Below are positions 18,124 to 28,105 of a DNA stretch of 64,000 nucleotides, one piece after another (the stretch's first letter is position 1; every line of letters begins with the position of its first letter). The notes beneath the pieces were generated by a model. It was not told where the DNA came from, ran no database searches, and saw only the letters and a program-made list of their open reading frames with translations. The DNA is from Shewanella sp. HN-41. GTDB taxonomy: Bacteria; Pseudomonadota; Gammaproteobacteria; Enterobacterales; Shewanellaceae. Location: the NCBI RefSeq assembly GCF_000217915.1, contig NZ_AFOZ01000013.1, positions 62,001 to 126,000 of the forward strand, given 5' to 3'. A program made the translations under genes and the position numbers.

Positions 18124-18640
18124 TTGAAGGTCTTGTTCCGTTGAGTTAAATCCCTCCTATTAGCGGTATTGGTTCACTGTGCCACGACATGAAGGCTGAA
18201 TATCACTTCACGGTTGTAGTAGCTCTTAGCGTTAGTTTGCAAAAGGTCTATATAGGCTCCACCTAGTGGTTAATCCTTATCCTCTTATTTAACAGCCTAC
18301 CATTCTATTTTTTCGAATGTTTAGGCCGTTATTTCGCGTTATTTTTTGGTGAATTTCCTTGTTATTCTGCCTACATCAGCAAAGCGTTTGCGTTTGGTAT
18401 TAGCTGCCAGATGCTCTAGCTATCTAAATAGTCGATTCGATCACTTTGTAGGGCGATTAGGGTATCGGTAAGCAGGTCCTCTGCGCCATGGATGGCGCGG
18501 TGGAGCCCTCAGGGAAGAGTTCATGGCGTGCCTGCGTGCGATATCCTGCGATGTAGCATAATTAGGAGCAGTTATTTGGTGTTAGCTGCCTGTGTTTGCC
18601 GTTTCACGCATCGCTTTGCTTAACCTAATTGGAGAGCGCA
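18124..18640. other. Intergenic region with palindromic repeat element
   Basis: No gene seen. A perfect hairpin GCGCCAT-GG-ATGGCGC lies at 18483-18498 and is followed by GAGCCCTCAGGGA (18503-18515), which is the exact reverse complement of TCCCTGAGGGCTC at 14448-14460. Near-identical 18-mers (TTTGGTATTAGCTGCCAG at 18393 and TTTGGTGTTAGCTGCCTG at 18575) flank this as direct repeats. Probably a member of the same intergenic repeat family as at 14397 and 29703. Confidence 0.5.
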
Positions 18641-19498
18641 ATGAAAGTCTTAAGCCAGTTTTCTGCTAAACCTGCGATGGATGGCGATGGGGTGAATATT
18701 CGCCGTGTGGCTGACTTTGTCACCACCCATTTTGATCCATTTTTGATGATGGATGAGATTAAATCCGATGATAAACAGGATTTTATTGGTGGCTTCCCGC
18801 CACATCCACACCGTGGGATGGAGACCTTTACCTATATCCGTAAGGGCGGGTTCGAGCATCGGGATCAGATGGGTAACGTCAAAGCGATCCGTGCGGGTGA
18901 TGTACAGTGGATGAGCACGGGTTACGGCGTGGTGCATTCTGAAATGCCGTTGGCCGATGCGCTCGATGGTCTGCATGGTTTTCAAATTTGGGTCAATATG
19001 CCCGCCAAGGACAAACTGCGCCCCGCGACTTATCAGGATACGGCCTCAAGCCCAAGTGTTGAAACCACGAACGACACAGGGGCAACCTTAAAAGCCTTGG
19101 CGGGGGATTGGGCCTTTGTTGGTGAGCCTGCTATAAGCTCTACCATCCAAGGATTAGCGGGAGAGGCGGCGATTGCCGACTTGATGATCAATGCCAATGG
19201 TGAAGCTCGGCTCGATTTATCCAAACATGAGTTTGCCGCACTCTATATTTACCAAGGCGGCTTAAGTAAAGGCGATCAATCACAGTGGTCATTCAATCAG
19301 GGTGAGTTTTTAGTGCTCGATAGCCAAACGCCATTAACCTTGAAGGCGGATGAGCGTGGTGCGGGTATGTTGCTGTTTGTGGGTAAACCTATCCGTGAAA
19401 AAATCGTCCAAATGGGCCCCTTTGTGATGAACACTCAAGCGGAAATTCAGCAGGCGATCCGCGATTACCAAGAAGGTCGCTTTGGGCAAATTGCCTGA
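18641..19498 (+). CDS. Pirin family protein
   Basis: 285 aa. The N-terminal cupin has the pirin metal ligands in HPHRGMETFTYI and the downstream HSEMP motif; GDVQWMSTG is typical. The C-terminal cupin is more diverged. Bacterial pirins are iron-binding cupins, some with quercetin dioxygenase activity, others regulatory. The start is placed at ATG 18641, which has GGAGAG upstream, rather than the in-frame TTG at 18629. It is monocistronic, with a terminator after it. Confidence 0.9.
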   Translation: MKVLSQFSAKPAMDGDGVNIRRVADFVTTHFDPFLMMDEIKSDDKQDFIGGFPPHPHRGMETFTYIRKGGFEHRDQMGNVKAIRAGDVQWMSTGYGVVHSEMPLADALDGLHGFQIWVNMPAKDKLRPATYQDTASSPSVETTNDTGATLKALAGDWAFVGEPAISSTIQGLAGEAAIADLMINANGEARLDLSKHEFAALYIYQGGLSKGDQSQWSFNQGEFLVLDSQTPLTLKADERGAGMLLFVGKPIREKIVQMGPFVMNTQAEIQQAIRDYQEGRFGQIA

Positions 19499-19533
19499 TA
19501 GTTTGAGGGATGAAAGTTAGCTTTAACCCCTTA

Positions 19534-19576
19534 AGCCCTGTGATCCTACTGATGGATGACAGGGCTGTTGTTTTTA
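19534..19576 (+). terminator. Intrinsic terminator after pirin gene
   Basis: Long stem AGCCCTGT.ATCC / GGAT.ACAGGGCT with one G-G mismatch, followed by a T-rich run (TTGTTTTT). Confidence 0.8.
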
Positions 19577-19783
19577 TCAGCCTAGCGAGAATGGTTGTCC
19601 TAGTGGGGATTATTTAAGACTTAAGGCAAAAGCCTGCTTTTGTTGTTACAATAGCCAAGTTTTTAGATTGGGCTGGCATTTGCGCTAAGCGCAATCTTAA
19701 GCCCACAATACCCGTTTAATCGATAAGTAACGCAATTTCAGTAACCTAGCAGCCGCTTCGTTACCCACCACAGGATATTCACC

Positions 19784-21193
19784 TTGAGCAACTCAGATAC
19801 TAAGCCTACTCCATCACTGGCTTTTTCGACTCTTAAGCTAAAAACCGAATTGCTTGAGAACCTTTCTTCAATGGGCTACAACGAAATGACGCCAATTCAG
19901 GCGCAAAGTTTACCGCCCATTTTGGCGGGTGAGGATGTGATTGGCCAAGGGAAAACTGGTTCGGGTAAAACGGCCGCCTTCGGACTAGGTTTACTGAATA
20001 AGCTCGATGTGAAACGTTTTCGCATTCAAACCTTAGTGCTGTGCCCAACCCGCGAACTTGCCGACCAAGTGGCGCAGGAAATCCGTACCCTTGCCCGGGG
20101 GATCCACAATGTTAAAGTGCTGACCCTTTGTGGTGGTGTGCCAATGGGGCCACAGGTGGGCTCGCTCGAACATGGTGCACATATTATCGTCGGTACGCCG
20201 GGACGTATTGTCGATCATTTAGATCGTAACCGTTTAGATTTAAGTCATCTCAACATGTTAGTGCTCGATGAGGCTGACCGCATGTTAGAAATGGGCTTTC
20301 AACCTGCGTTGGATGCAATTATTGAGCAGGCTCCGCGTGAGCGTCAAACACTGCTATTTAGTGCGACTTTCCCCGAACAGATTCAATCTATTGCTAAGCA
20401 AATCATGTATAACCCAACCATGGTAAAAGCGGCGGTTACCCATGAAAAGAACACCATTGAGCAACACTTCTATCAGCTCGATGACGATAAAGCACGCATG
20501 CAAGCGCTGCAATTATTGCTCTTAGAACATAAGCCTGAAAGCGCCGTGGTGTTTTGTAATACCAAGCGTGAAACCCAAAAAGTGGCCGATGAACTCGAGG
20601 CTCTCGGTTTTAGCGTATTGGCACTACATGGCGATTTAGAGCAAAGAGACAGGGACGAAACCCTGCTGCAATTTGCCAATAAGAGCGCCTGCGTACTGGT
20701 GGCAACCGATGTGGCCGCCCGTGGACTGGATATCGATGCCCTCGATGCGGTATTTAACTACCATGTTGCCTACGATACCGAAGTGCATATTCACCGTGTG
20801 GGTCGTACTGGCCGTGCAGGTAGTAAAGGCGCAGCTTACACCTTCTATAACGACCAAGACGGTTACAAGATTGCCTTGTTAGAAGAGTACTTAGAGCGTG
20901 AAATCCAAAGTGAGCCACTGCCAGCCATAGGTTTACTCGGTAACACACCAGCAGCACCGACCATGATCACCTTGCAGATCGATGGCGGTAAGAAAGAGAA
21001 ACTTCGCCCCGGCGATATCTTAGGAGCTCTGACGGGCGAAAACGGTATCGAAGGTTCACAGGTCGGTAAAATCCAAGTCACGGATTACCGTGCCTATGTG
21101 GCGGTAAACCGTAAGGTCGCTAAAAAGGCACTGAACAAGATCACCAGCGGCCGCATTAAGGGTAAGTCTTACCGTGCATGGCCAATGAAATAG
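19784..21193 (+). CDS. dbpA: ATP-dependent RNA helicase DbpA
   Basis: DEAD-box helicase acting on 23S rRNA during 50S assembly. All motifs are present: Q motif (MTPIQAQSLP), I GQGKTGSGKT, Ia PTRELA, Ib TPGR, II DEAD, III SAT, V VATDVAARGLD, VI HRVGRTGRAG. The 469-aa length and a C-terminal RNA-binding domain (LRPGDILGALTG ... VAVNRKVAKKAL) are as in E. coli DbpA (457 aa). The start is TTG with AGGA 8 nt upstream, opening MSNSDTKP. Monocistronic. Confidence 0.95.
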   Translation: MSNSDTKPTPSLAFSTLKLKTELLENLSSMGYNEMTPIQAQSLPPILAGEDVIGQGKTGSGKTAAFGLGLLNKLDVKRFRIQTLVLCPTRELADQVAQEIRTLARGIHNVKVLTLCGGVPMGPQVGSLEHGAHIIVGTPGRIVDHLDRNRLDLSHLNMLVLDEADRMLEMGFQPALDAIIEQAPRERQTLLFSATFPEQIQSIAKQIMYNPTMVKAAVTHEKNTIEQHFYQLDDDKARMQALQLLLLEHKPESAVVFCNTKRETQKVADELEALGFSVLALHGDLEQRDRDETLLQFANKSACVLVATDVAARGLDIDALDAVFNYHVAYDTEVHIHRVGRTGRAGSKGAAYTFYNDQDGYKIALLEEYLEREIQSEPLPAIGLLGNTPAAPTMITLQIDGGKKEKLRPGDILGALTGENGIEGSQVGKIQVTDYRAYVAVNRKVAKKALNKITSGRIKGKSYRAWPMK

Positions 21194-21212
21194 ATACCAC
21201 TGGTATCTGGGC

Positions 21213-21243
21213 AAAAAGCGAAGCCAAATGGCTTCGCTTTTTT
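21213..21243 (+). terminator. Intrinsic terminator after dbpA
   Basis: AAAAAGCGAAGCC / GGCTTCGCTTTTTT with an AAAT loop; 8-bp GC-containing stem plus T tract. Confidence 0.92.
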
Positions 21244-21392
21244 GTTTTATCGCATCTAACTTGATAGTGCCTTGTCATAATCCGAGTGTTTGGCCGTAAC
21301 TAGCGACGCTTGCCATTACTGCGTCGGTGTCGATGGAGCGTATGATAGCTAAATGAGAAAAGGCTGATTTACCATTTTATTCAATTACATAG

Positions 21393-21815
21393 CTAAAGAC
21401 ATCTTTTCGCCATGGGATGATTAGGGTTAAGTTGCAGCAGATCCCAGCGGTTACCGTAGAGATCTTCAAATACGGCAACTGTGCCGTAATCCTGCTCCTG
21501 CGGCTCGCGAATAAAGTGAATGCCTATTGACCGCATATACTCATAATCGCGCCAAAAATCATCGGTATTTAAGAATAAAAATACGCGACCACCGGCCTGA
21601 TTGCCGATAAATGATTCCTGCTCGGGTTTGGAGGCTTTGGCTAACAGTAGGGCTGTGCCATGGGAATTGGGCGGCGCTACCACGACCCAACGTTTATCCT
21701 GTTCGGGTTGATAGCTGTCTTCAATCAACTCGAATTTGAGTTTATTGACATAAAAATCAATCGCCTCATCGTAATCTCTTACGACAAGTGCGATATGGAC
21801 AATCGCCTGTTTCAT
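21393..21815 (-). CDS. VOC-family (glyoxalase/dioxygenase fold) protein
   Basis: 140 aa with the single-domain VOC pattern: VHIALVVRDYDEAIDFYVNKLKFEL at the start, and YEYMRSIGIHFIREPQEQDYGTVAVFEDLYGNRWDLLQL at the end, which carries the usual metal-binding Glu region. Function within the superfamily cannot be assigned. It lies 123 nt downstream of tas on the same strand. Confidence 0.85.
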   Translation of the reverse strand: MKQAIVHIALVVRDYDEAIDFYVNKLKFELIEDSYQPEQDKRWVVVAPPNSHGTALLLAKASKPEQESFIGNQAGGRVFLFLNTDDFWRDYEYMRSIGIHFIREPQEQDYGTVAVFEDLYGNRWDLLQLNPNHPMAKRCL

Positions 21816-21938
21816 CTTTTTCTCGAGTTTTGATGTCTATTACAAGGGCTATTTTAATCGCTATCGCAACGGTCGGGATACCGCTGCGATAGCATAAAAC
21901 ATCAATCAGTAGCGTAAGTCAGTCACTGACTCAAGAGA

Positions 21939-22979
21939 CTAAGGGCAAGGTAATCTAAATTGATCGGACAGTTCGTTTAATCGCGCTAACAACTCAGGCG
22001 ATAGCGTGACTTTTAAGCTATCGATATTTTCCTTAAGTTGATATAAATCCGTGGCACCTATGATGTTTGAACCGACAAATTTGCGTGAGTTTACAAAGGC
22101 TAGGGCCATTTGTGCCGGCGTGAGTTTGAACTCTCGGGCTAAATCCACATAGGCTGCCGTGGCATCGAGGGCCATTTGCGAACCCGTGTAACGGGCGAAG
22201 CGTTTAAACAGGGTTAGGCGCGCGCCTTCAGGCCACTGATTATTGCAATATTTGCCCGTTAAGGCGCCAAAGGCTAAGGGCGAGTAGGCCAGCAGTGGCA
22301 ATTCTTCGCGGTGGCTGATTTCACTCATGCCCACTTCAAAGCTGCGATTGAGTAAGTTATAGGGATTTTGAACACTCACAATCCGCGGTAAGCCGTGTTT
22401 TTCTGCTAATTGCAGGTACTTCATCAGTCCCCATGGCGTTTCGTTCGACACGCCTATATAGCGCACTTTGCCTTGGCGAATGACTTCGGCGAGGGCTTCG
22501 AGGGTCTCGAGGATCGGGGTGTGATGCTCAATCTCTTGCTCGTCGTAAAATAATTCCCCAAAGAAGTTGGTATTGCGGTCTGGCCAATGCACTTGGTAGA
22601 GATCGATAGTATCGATTTGCAGGCGTTCGAGCGAGGCGTCGACCGCTTGATGGATATTATTCCAGTCCAGCGCCATGTTTTTGCGAATATAGTCACTCTT
22701 ACCACCCGGCGCGGCAATCTTAGTGGCTATCACTAAGTCATCACGGTTACCACGGGCCTTGATATATTGCCCCAAAATCCGCTCGGTTTCCCCTTGGGTT
22801 TCCGGCTTAGGTGGAACAGGATACATTTCAGCCGTATCAATAAAATTGATGCCATTACCTATGGCGTAGTCTAGCTGTGCAAACGCCTCGGCTTGGGTAT
22901 TTTGTTCGCCCCAAGTCATAGTGCCCAAACAAATTTTGCTGACCTCGAGATTAGAATGCGGTATGCGTCTGTATTCCAT
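21939..22979 (-). CDS. tas: Tas-like aldo/keto reductase
   Basis: 346 aa, the same length as E. coli Tas. The AKR tetrad is visible: Asp and Tyr in FIDTAEMYPVPPKPETQGETE, Lys in VIATKIAAPG, and His in YQVHWPDR. The PVPP insertion after the Tyr is characteristic of Tas. The NADPH-binding C-terminus includes SNIIGATDLYQLKENI. AGGAGA precedes the ATG by 6 nt. Physiological substrate not established. Confidence 0.9.
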   Translation of the reverse strand: MEYRRIPHSNLEVSKICLGTMTWGEQNTQAEAFAQLDYAIGNGINFIDTAEMYPVPPKPETQGETERILGQYIKARGNRDDLVIATKIAAPGGKSDYIRKNMALDWNNIHQAVDASLERLQIDTIDLYQVHWPDRNTNFFGELFYDEQEIEHHTPILETLEALAEVIRQGKVRYIGVSNETPWGLMKYLQLAEKHGLPRIVSVQNPYNLLNRSFEVGMSEISHREELPLLAYSPLAFGALTGKYCNNQWPEGARLTLFKRFARYTGSQMALDATAAYVDLAREFKLTPAQMALAFVNSRKFVGSNIIGATDLYQLKENIDSLKVTLSPELLARLNELSDQFRLPCP

Positions 22980-23432
22980 CTATTTCTCCTACGAAAACCT
23001 TCTTAGTTCGAGGCTATCAAGCTTTTGCGGTAAAGCAAAGGTTAAACCATGTGGTTAAATGCTACTGCGTGAAAAACAATCAATTAACAAGGGGGATATT
23101 GCACCACTTTAATGCGAGTAGCAGGTTGAATTTTATACGCTAAGTCGTCTTTTTAGCGCTTATGCTGCCAACAATCCCCCAAACCTAGATTTTTGTTTAT
23201 TTCTGATGATTTTAGACGTAGCAACGCTGCGGTAATCTATTTATGAATAAATAGTTATAAAACTACATTCCTCGACTGGCGTGCGCATGGATGTGAATCA
23301 ATGTCACAAAATGGCGTGAAATTTTGTATTTAACTTACGAATTTGCAGTGGAATGTGACGCCAATATCGGAATATCTGTTAACAAACCTCTACCCTAAAT
23401 TTATCTAAAAATTTTCATGGTTGATATTTGTT
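22980..23432 (+). promoter_or_regulatory. nqr operon upstream region
   Basis: 453 nt without a gene, AT-rich, between divergent tas and nqrA. It contains an 8-bp perfect palindrome CTATTTAT-GA-ATAAATAG (23237-23254) and an imperfect dyad TGTGA-ATCAATG-TCACA further down, whose 7-nt spacing is one longer than a CRP site. Either could be an operator for nqr; no promoter can be fixed confidently. Confidence 0.35.
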
Positions 23433-24803
23433 ATGGCAGATTTTTCAAACCAAATTGTCACGATCAAGAAAGGCCTCAACTTGCCTATAGCGGGTGAGCC
23501 TCGGCAGATCATCGAACCCGGTAACAGGCCATCCCAAGTGGCACTGCTCGGTGAGGAGTATGTTGGCTTAAAACCGACTATGTTGGTTGAAGTGGGGGAT
23601 AAGGTCAAAAAAGGCCAACCTTTGTTTGAGGATAAAAAGACCAAGGGTGTGTTATTTACGGCTCCCGCCAGCGGCGAGATTGTGGCGATCAACCGCGGTG
23701 AACGCCGCGTGCTGCAATCTGTGGTGATCCGCTGTGATGGCCTAGATGACGATGAGCAAATCCGTTTTGATATCCACAGCGATGTGCAGGCGCTTTCTGC
23801 GGATGTGGTACAAGCACAATTGGTGAACAGCGGTTTGTGGACGGCTCTTCGTACTCGCCCATTCTCAAGGGTACCTGAGCTTGATACGCAACCCGCGGCA
23901 ATTTTTGTGACGGCAATGGATACCAATCCATTGTCCGCAGATCCACGGCTGATCATTGCCGAACAAGCCGATGCCTTTAAGCTTGGGTTACAAGTGTTGA
24001 CTCGCTTGACCGAAGGCAAGGTTTACCTCTGCCAAGATAAAGGTGCCGCGATAGTGGGAGAATTGTCGCCCCAAGTTGTTATACGCCGTTTTACGGGCGT
24101 ACATCCTGCGGGATTAGTCGGTACCCATATTCATTTCACTTTGCCAGTCAGTATTGAACGTCAGGTTTGGCATATCGGTTATCAGGATGTGATTGCCTAT
24201 GGCAAGTTATTCCAAACCGGTGAGTTATATACCGACCGTATCGTCGCCTTGGGTGGCCCAAGTGTGCTCAATCCCCGTTTACTGCGGACTCAGCTTGGCG
24301 CCCAGTTAACTACGCTCGTGATGGATGAAATCAAACCCGGCCATAACCGGGTGGTATCCGGCTCTGTGTTATCGGGCCACACCGCCAAGGGCGTGCATGA
24401 CTTTTTAGGTCGCTTCCACAATCAGGTATCGGTACTCGCCGAAGACGCTGAGCACCATGTATTACCTTGGGTACGGGGTGGTTCGGATAAATTCTCCATT
24501 ACTCGTACTGTGACTTCACGGCTCTTTGGCTTAACAACTTCCTTTGAATTTACCACCCACCAAGGTGGCTCACCGCGAGCCATGATGGCCTTTGGTCAGC
24601 TAGATAGGGTGATGCCACTGGATATTTTACCCACCTTGTTAGTTCGAGATTTAGTCGTGCGTGATACCGATGAGGCGCAGGCCTTAGGTGCATTGGAGCT
24701 AGATGAAGAAGATCTGGCACTGTGCACCTTTGTGTGTCCCGGCAAATATGACTTCGGTAAAGAGTTACGTGCCTGTCTAGATGTTATTGAGAGGGAAGGT
24801 TAA
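23433..24803 (+). CDS. nqrA: Na+-translocating NADH:quinone reductase subunit A
   Basis: Peripheral cytoplasmic subunit of Na+-NQR. From [21 protein letters not shown] on, it aligns with Vibrio NqrA, including [45 protein letters not shown] and the C-terminal [21 protein letters not shown]. 456 aa from the ATG at 23433; an upstream in-frame TTG at 23421 is less likely. First gene of six; its stop overlaps the nqrB start by one base (TAATG). Confidence 0.96.
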   Translation: MADFSNQIVTIKKGLNLPIAGEPRQIIEPGNRPSQVALLGEEYVGLKPTMLVEVGDKVKKGQPLFEDKKTKGVLFTAPASGEIVAINRGERRVLQSVVIRCDGLDDDEQIRFDIHSDVQALSADVVQAQLVNSGLWTALRTRPFSRVPELDTQPAAIFVTAMDTNPLSADPRLIIAEQADAFKLGLQVLTRLTEGKVYLCQDKGAAIVGELSPQVVIRRFTGVHPAGLVGTHIHFTLPVSIERQVWHIGYQDVIAYGKLFQTGELYTDRIVALGGPSVLNPRLLRTQLGAQLTTLVMDEIKPGHNRVVSGSVLSGHTAKGVHDFLGRFHNQVSVLAEDAEHHVLPWVRGGSDKFSITRTVTSRLFGLTTSFEFTTHQGGSPRAMMAFGQLDRVMPLDILPTLLVRDLVVRDTDEAQALGALELDEEDLALCTFVCPGKYDFGKELRACLDVIEREG

Positions 24804-26035
24804 TGACGACACAACCAAAAAAACCTGATTTACAGCAGGCCACTGATTTACAAGAAGAGTACTACGCTACGGGCAAATCCATGAAGGGTTTTGTACGCTC
24901 ATTGGTGATCGCCAGTGGCCGTAGCACTAAGGGGAAAGTGCATGTACGTGACGCCATTGACGTAAAACGTACCATGACGCTGGTCGGCCTGTGTTTATTG
25001 CCTGCTATTTTATTTGGTTTATATAACTTAGGCTTACAGGCTCAAATCGCCCTAGTCAGTGGTTTAACGACACCGGACACTTGGAAACTTACTCTGTTTA
25101 ATGCGTTAAGCGGTGGTTTAACGGAACAGACAGGCATGATTGGTTTATGTCTCTATGGCTTAAGTTTTTATTTGCCGATTTACCTCACAGCATTGCTCAC
25201 CAGTTTATTTTGGGAGGTCGTGTTTGCGCGGGTACGTGGTCAAGAATTGCACGAAGGCTTCTTCGTTACCGCACTGCTGTTTACCTTAATCTTGCCCGTT
25301 TCAACGTCACTTTGGCTGGTGGCAATGGGCATCAGTTTTGGGGTCGTCGTGGCCAAAGAGCTGTTTGGTGGCATGGGATATAACTTCCTCAATCCTGCGT
25401 TGGCGGGCCTTGCCTTTATCTATTTTGCCTATCCATCCGAAGTCGCTACCGTTAAACAACTCGTGGCGGTTGATGGATTTTCCGGGGCAACGGCGTTGGC
25501 ACAAGCGGCGGCGGGCAAGCTTGAGTTTGCCGATTACGCTTGGTATAGCGCCTTTAGCGATCCTAATTGGTGGAATAATTTCTTTGGTTTTACCGTGGGT
25601 GCAATTGGTGAAACCAGCACGTTGGCGGTATTACTGGGTGGTTTGCTGCTGATCCTGACCCGCCTAGCCGACTGGCGCATTGTTGTGGGTGTTATGCTAG
25701 GCATGATAGCCACTGCCACTTTATGTAATTTTATCGGTTCAAGCACTAACCAAATGATGGCGATGCCCTGGACATGGCATTTAGTCACCGGTGGTTTTGC
25801 ATTAGCGATGATGTTTATGGCGACCGATCCCGTGACCACCTCCTATACCCGCCCCGGCAAATTTGCCTATGGCGCTCTGATTGGTTTTATGACTGTGCTT
25901 ATCCGTGTGGCGAACCCCAAAATGCCTGAGGGCGTGATGTTAGCCATTCTGTTCGCCAACCTGTGGGCACCGTTGTTCGATTATCTGGTGGCCCGTGCCA
26001 ACATCAAACGGAGATTAAAACGTCATGGTATTTAA
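24803..26035 (+). CDS. nqrB: Na+-NQR subunit B, covalent FMN carrier
   Basis: 410-aa integral membrane subunit with about ten hydrophobic helices, bearing covalent FMN and riboflavin in the complex. The flavinylation motif is GFSGATAL with Thr230, equivalent to Vibrio T236. The N-terminal soluble arm (KPDLQQATDLQEEYYATGK) and the FGGMGYNFLNPALAG loop are typical. It overlaps nqrC by 11 nt. Confidence 0.96.
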   Translation: MTTQPKKPDLQQATDLQEEYYATGKSMKGFVRSLVIASGRSTKGKVHVRDAIDVKRTMTLVGLCLLPAILFGLYNLGLQAQIALVSGLTTPDTWKLTLFNALSGGLTEQTGMIGLCLYGLSFYLPIYLTALLTSLFWEVVFARVRGQELHEGFFVTALLFTLILPVSTSLWLVAMGISFGVVVAKELFGGMGYNFLNPALAGLAFIYFAYPSEVATVKQLVAVDGFSGATALAQAAAGKLEFADYAWYSAFSDPNWWNNFFGFTVGAIGETSTLAVLLGGLLLILTRLADWRIVVGVMLGMIATATLCNFIGSSTNQMMAMPWTWHLVTGGFALAMMFMATDPVTTSYTRPGKFAYGALIGFMTVLIRVANPKMPEGVMLAILFANLWAPLFDYLVARANIKRRLKRHGI

Positions 26036-26819
26036 GAAAGATACTGTGGTGGGGACCATGATCTTCACCATTACGCTCTGCCTTTTGTGCTCCTTTATGA
26101 TCACCGGCACCGCGGGCGTATTGAAAGAACGCAAATTAGCGAAAAAACGTGATGAACTGCAGCGTTATGTGTTGATGGCGGCCGATGTGAACTTAGGCCA
26201 AGGTAATGAGTTTAGAGAAGTTTTTGCTAAATCCGTTAAGCCACTACTGATTAATCTCGACACGGGCAAAGTGGACTCAGATGCCAATGTGCTCGATTTC
26301 GATGAGCGTATGGCGGCGATTAACCCTGGAACCTCAAGCGCCCCGAAAAAGGATATCGCAAAAATTAAAACCCGTGCCAACGATGCCCGCGTATTTAAAG
26401 TTTTAGATGCCGACGGCAAGTTAGCTAGTGTGGTCGTGCCCTTCTACGGTAAAGGGCTCTGGTCGATGATCTATGGTTATGTCGCCGTCGAACCCGACTT
26501 TAATACCATCAAGGGACTGGTCGTGTACGAACACGGTGAAACCCCAGGTATTGGTGACTTTGTGACAGATCCTCAATGGTTATCCCTGTGGAAGGGTAAG
26601 CAACTATTTGATGAGAAAGGCCAGTTTGCTATGCGTCTCGTCAAGGGTGGCGCTAAAGAAGGGGATATTCACGGTGTCGATGCTGTGAGTGGCGCGACCA
26701 TGACAGGTCGTGGCGTACAGCGGGCAATGGAGTTTTGGTTTGGCGTTGAAGGCTTTCAAACCTTTTTCAACCAGTTAAAAGCGCCGACAGTGCAGGGTGA
26801 GTTGGGAGGTGCAAAATGA
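26025..26819 (+). CDS. nqrC: Na+-NQR subunit C, covalent FMN carrier
   Basis: 264 aa with one N-terminal transmembrane helix and a large periplasmic domain. The covalent FMN ligand lies in SGATMT at Thr225, the same number as in Vibrio cholerae NqrC. Other signatures are [15 protein letters not shown] and HGETPGIGD. It overlaps nqrD by 4 nt (ATGA), supporting coupled translation. Confidence 0.96.
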   Translation: MVFKKDTVVGTMIFTITLCLLCSFMITGTAGVLKERKLAKKRDELQRYVLMAADVNLGQGNEFREVFAKSVKPLLINLDTGKVDSDANVLDFDERMAAINPGTSSAPKKDIAKIKTRANDARVFKVLDADGKLASVVVPFYGKGLWSMIYGYVAVEPDFNTIKGLVVYEHGETPGIGDFVTDPQWLSLWKGKQLFDEKGQFAMRLVKGGAKEGDIHGVDAVSGATMTGRGVQRAMEFWFGVEGFQTFFNQLKAPTVQGELGGAK

Positions 26820-27436
26820 GCAACACTTTATCCATGCGTGACATGCTAACGGGGCCTGTGTTTGCCAATAACCCCGTCGCGATGCAAGTGCTAGGGGTCT
26901 GTTCGGCACTGGCGGTCAGTAACTCAATGCAAACCGCCGTGGTGATGACACTGGCGGTGACCTTTGTGCTGGTGTTCTCCAACCTCATCATCTCCGCCAT
27001 TCGCAACTTTATCCCTAACAGTGTGCGGATTATTGCCCAGATGACGGTCATTGCCTCCTTGGTGATTATCGTCGATATGGTATTACAGGATGTGGCCTAT
27101 GAGTTATCTAAGCAACTTTCTGTATTTGTTGGGTTAATTATCACTAACTGTATCATTATGGGCCGCGCCGAAGCCTTTGCGATGAAGTATCCGCCGCACT
27201 TAGCGGTTGTTGATGCCGTGGGTAATGCGACGGGATATGGCCTGATTTTGATCAGTGTGGCCTTTGTGCGTGAACTCTTAGGCACAGGTAACCTGTTTGG
27301 CCATAGCGTATTTACCACCATTGAAAACGGTGGCTGGTACCTACCGAACGAGATGTTCAAATTACCGCCGAGTGCTTTCTTCCTGATTGGCGTGCTGATC
27401 TGGACCATCAATGTGATCCAGCGTAAACGGGGTTAA
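26816..27436 (+). CDS. nqrD: Na+-NQR subunit D
   Basis: 206-aa, six-helix membrane subunit. C29 ([10 protein letters not shown]) and C112 ([10 protein letters not shown]) are the conserved cysteines that, with two in NqrE, hold the intramembrane iron centre. The sequence [18 protein letters not shown] is highly characteristic. Nine nt separate it from nqrE. Confidence 0.96.
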   Translation: MSNTLSMRDMLTGPVFANNPVAMQVLGVCSALAVSNSMQTAVVMTLAVTFVLVFSNLIISAIRNFIPNSVRIIAQMTVIASLVIIVDMVLQDVAYELSKQLSVFVGLIITNCIIMGRAEAFAMKYPPHLAVVDAVGNATGYGLILISVAFVRELLGTGNLFGHSVFTTIENGGWYLPNEMFKLPPSAFFLIGVLIWTINVIQRKRG

Positions 27437-27445
27437 GGAGCAGAT

Positions 27446-28054
27446 ATGGAACACTATATAAATCTATTTTTGCAGGCCACTTTTATCGACAACATGGCGC
27501 TGTCGTTCTTCCTCGGCATGTGCACCTTTTTAGCCGTGTCTAAAAAGGTGTCCACCGCCTTTGGCTTAGGTGTGGCCGTAGTGGTGGTGATGACCTTAGC
27601 CGTACCGCTAAATCAGCTGATCTATGTGAAGGTTCTCGCGCCTGGCGCTTTATCTTGGGCGGGCTTAGCTAGCATCGATTTAAGTTACCTGCAGTTGATT
27701 ACTTTTATTGGCGTGATCGCGGCTTTAGTGCAAATCCTTGAGATGTTTTTGGATAAATATATTCCAAGCCTGTATGACTCCCTTGGGATCTTTTTACCTT
27801 TGCTCACAGTGAACTGCGCGATTTTTGCGGGGGTGATCTTTATGGCGAACCGTGATTATAACTTTGCGGAATCGGCGGTATTCGCTATGGGCTCTGGTCT
27901 TGGCTGGGCGGTGGCCATCGTGCTGTTGGCGGGCTTGCGCGAAAGAATGAAATTCAACGCGATTCCCGAAGGCCTACAAGGTATTGGTATCACCTTTATC
28001 ACAACGGGCTTGATGGCGCTGGGCTTTATGTCTTTCTCGGGGATCTCGCTGTAA
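27446..28054 (+). CDS. nqrE: Na+-NQR subunit E
   Basis: 202-aa, six-helix membrane subunit homologous to NqrD in inverted topology. Conserved C26 ([10 protein letters not shown]) and C124 (TVNCAIFAG) complete the iron site shared with NqrD. AAGGAG lies just before the ATG. Confidence 0.96.
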   Translation: MEHYINLFLQATFIDNMALSFFLGMCTFLAVSKKVSTAFGLGVAVVVVMTLAVPLNQLIYVKVLAPGALSWAGLASIDLSYLQLITFIGVIAALVQILEMFLDKYIPSLYDSLGIFLPLLTVNCAIFAGVIFMANRDYNFAESAVFAMGSGLGWAVAIVLLAGLRERMKFNAIPEGLQGIGITFITTGLMALGFMSFSGISL

Positions 28055-28105
28055 CGAGTGCTTGAGAAAGTGAAACCGCATTCTGTTTAGAAAAAGGGTT
28101 ATCGA

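Noticed and set aside
23291-23307. CRP-like site TGTGA...TCACA before nqrA
   Set aside because: The spacer is 7 nt rather than 6, so it does not fit the consensus; kept only as a possible dyad.
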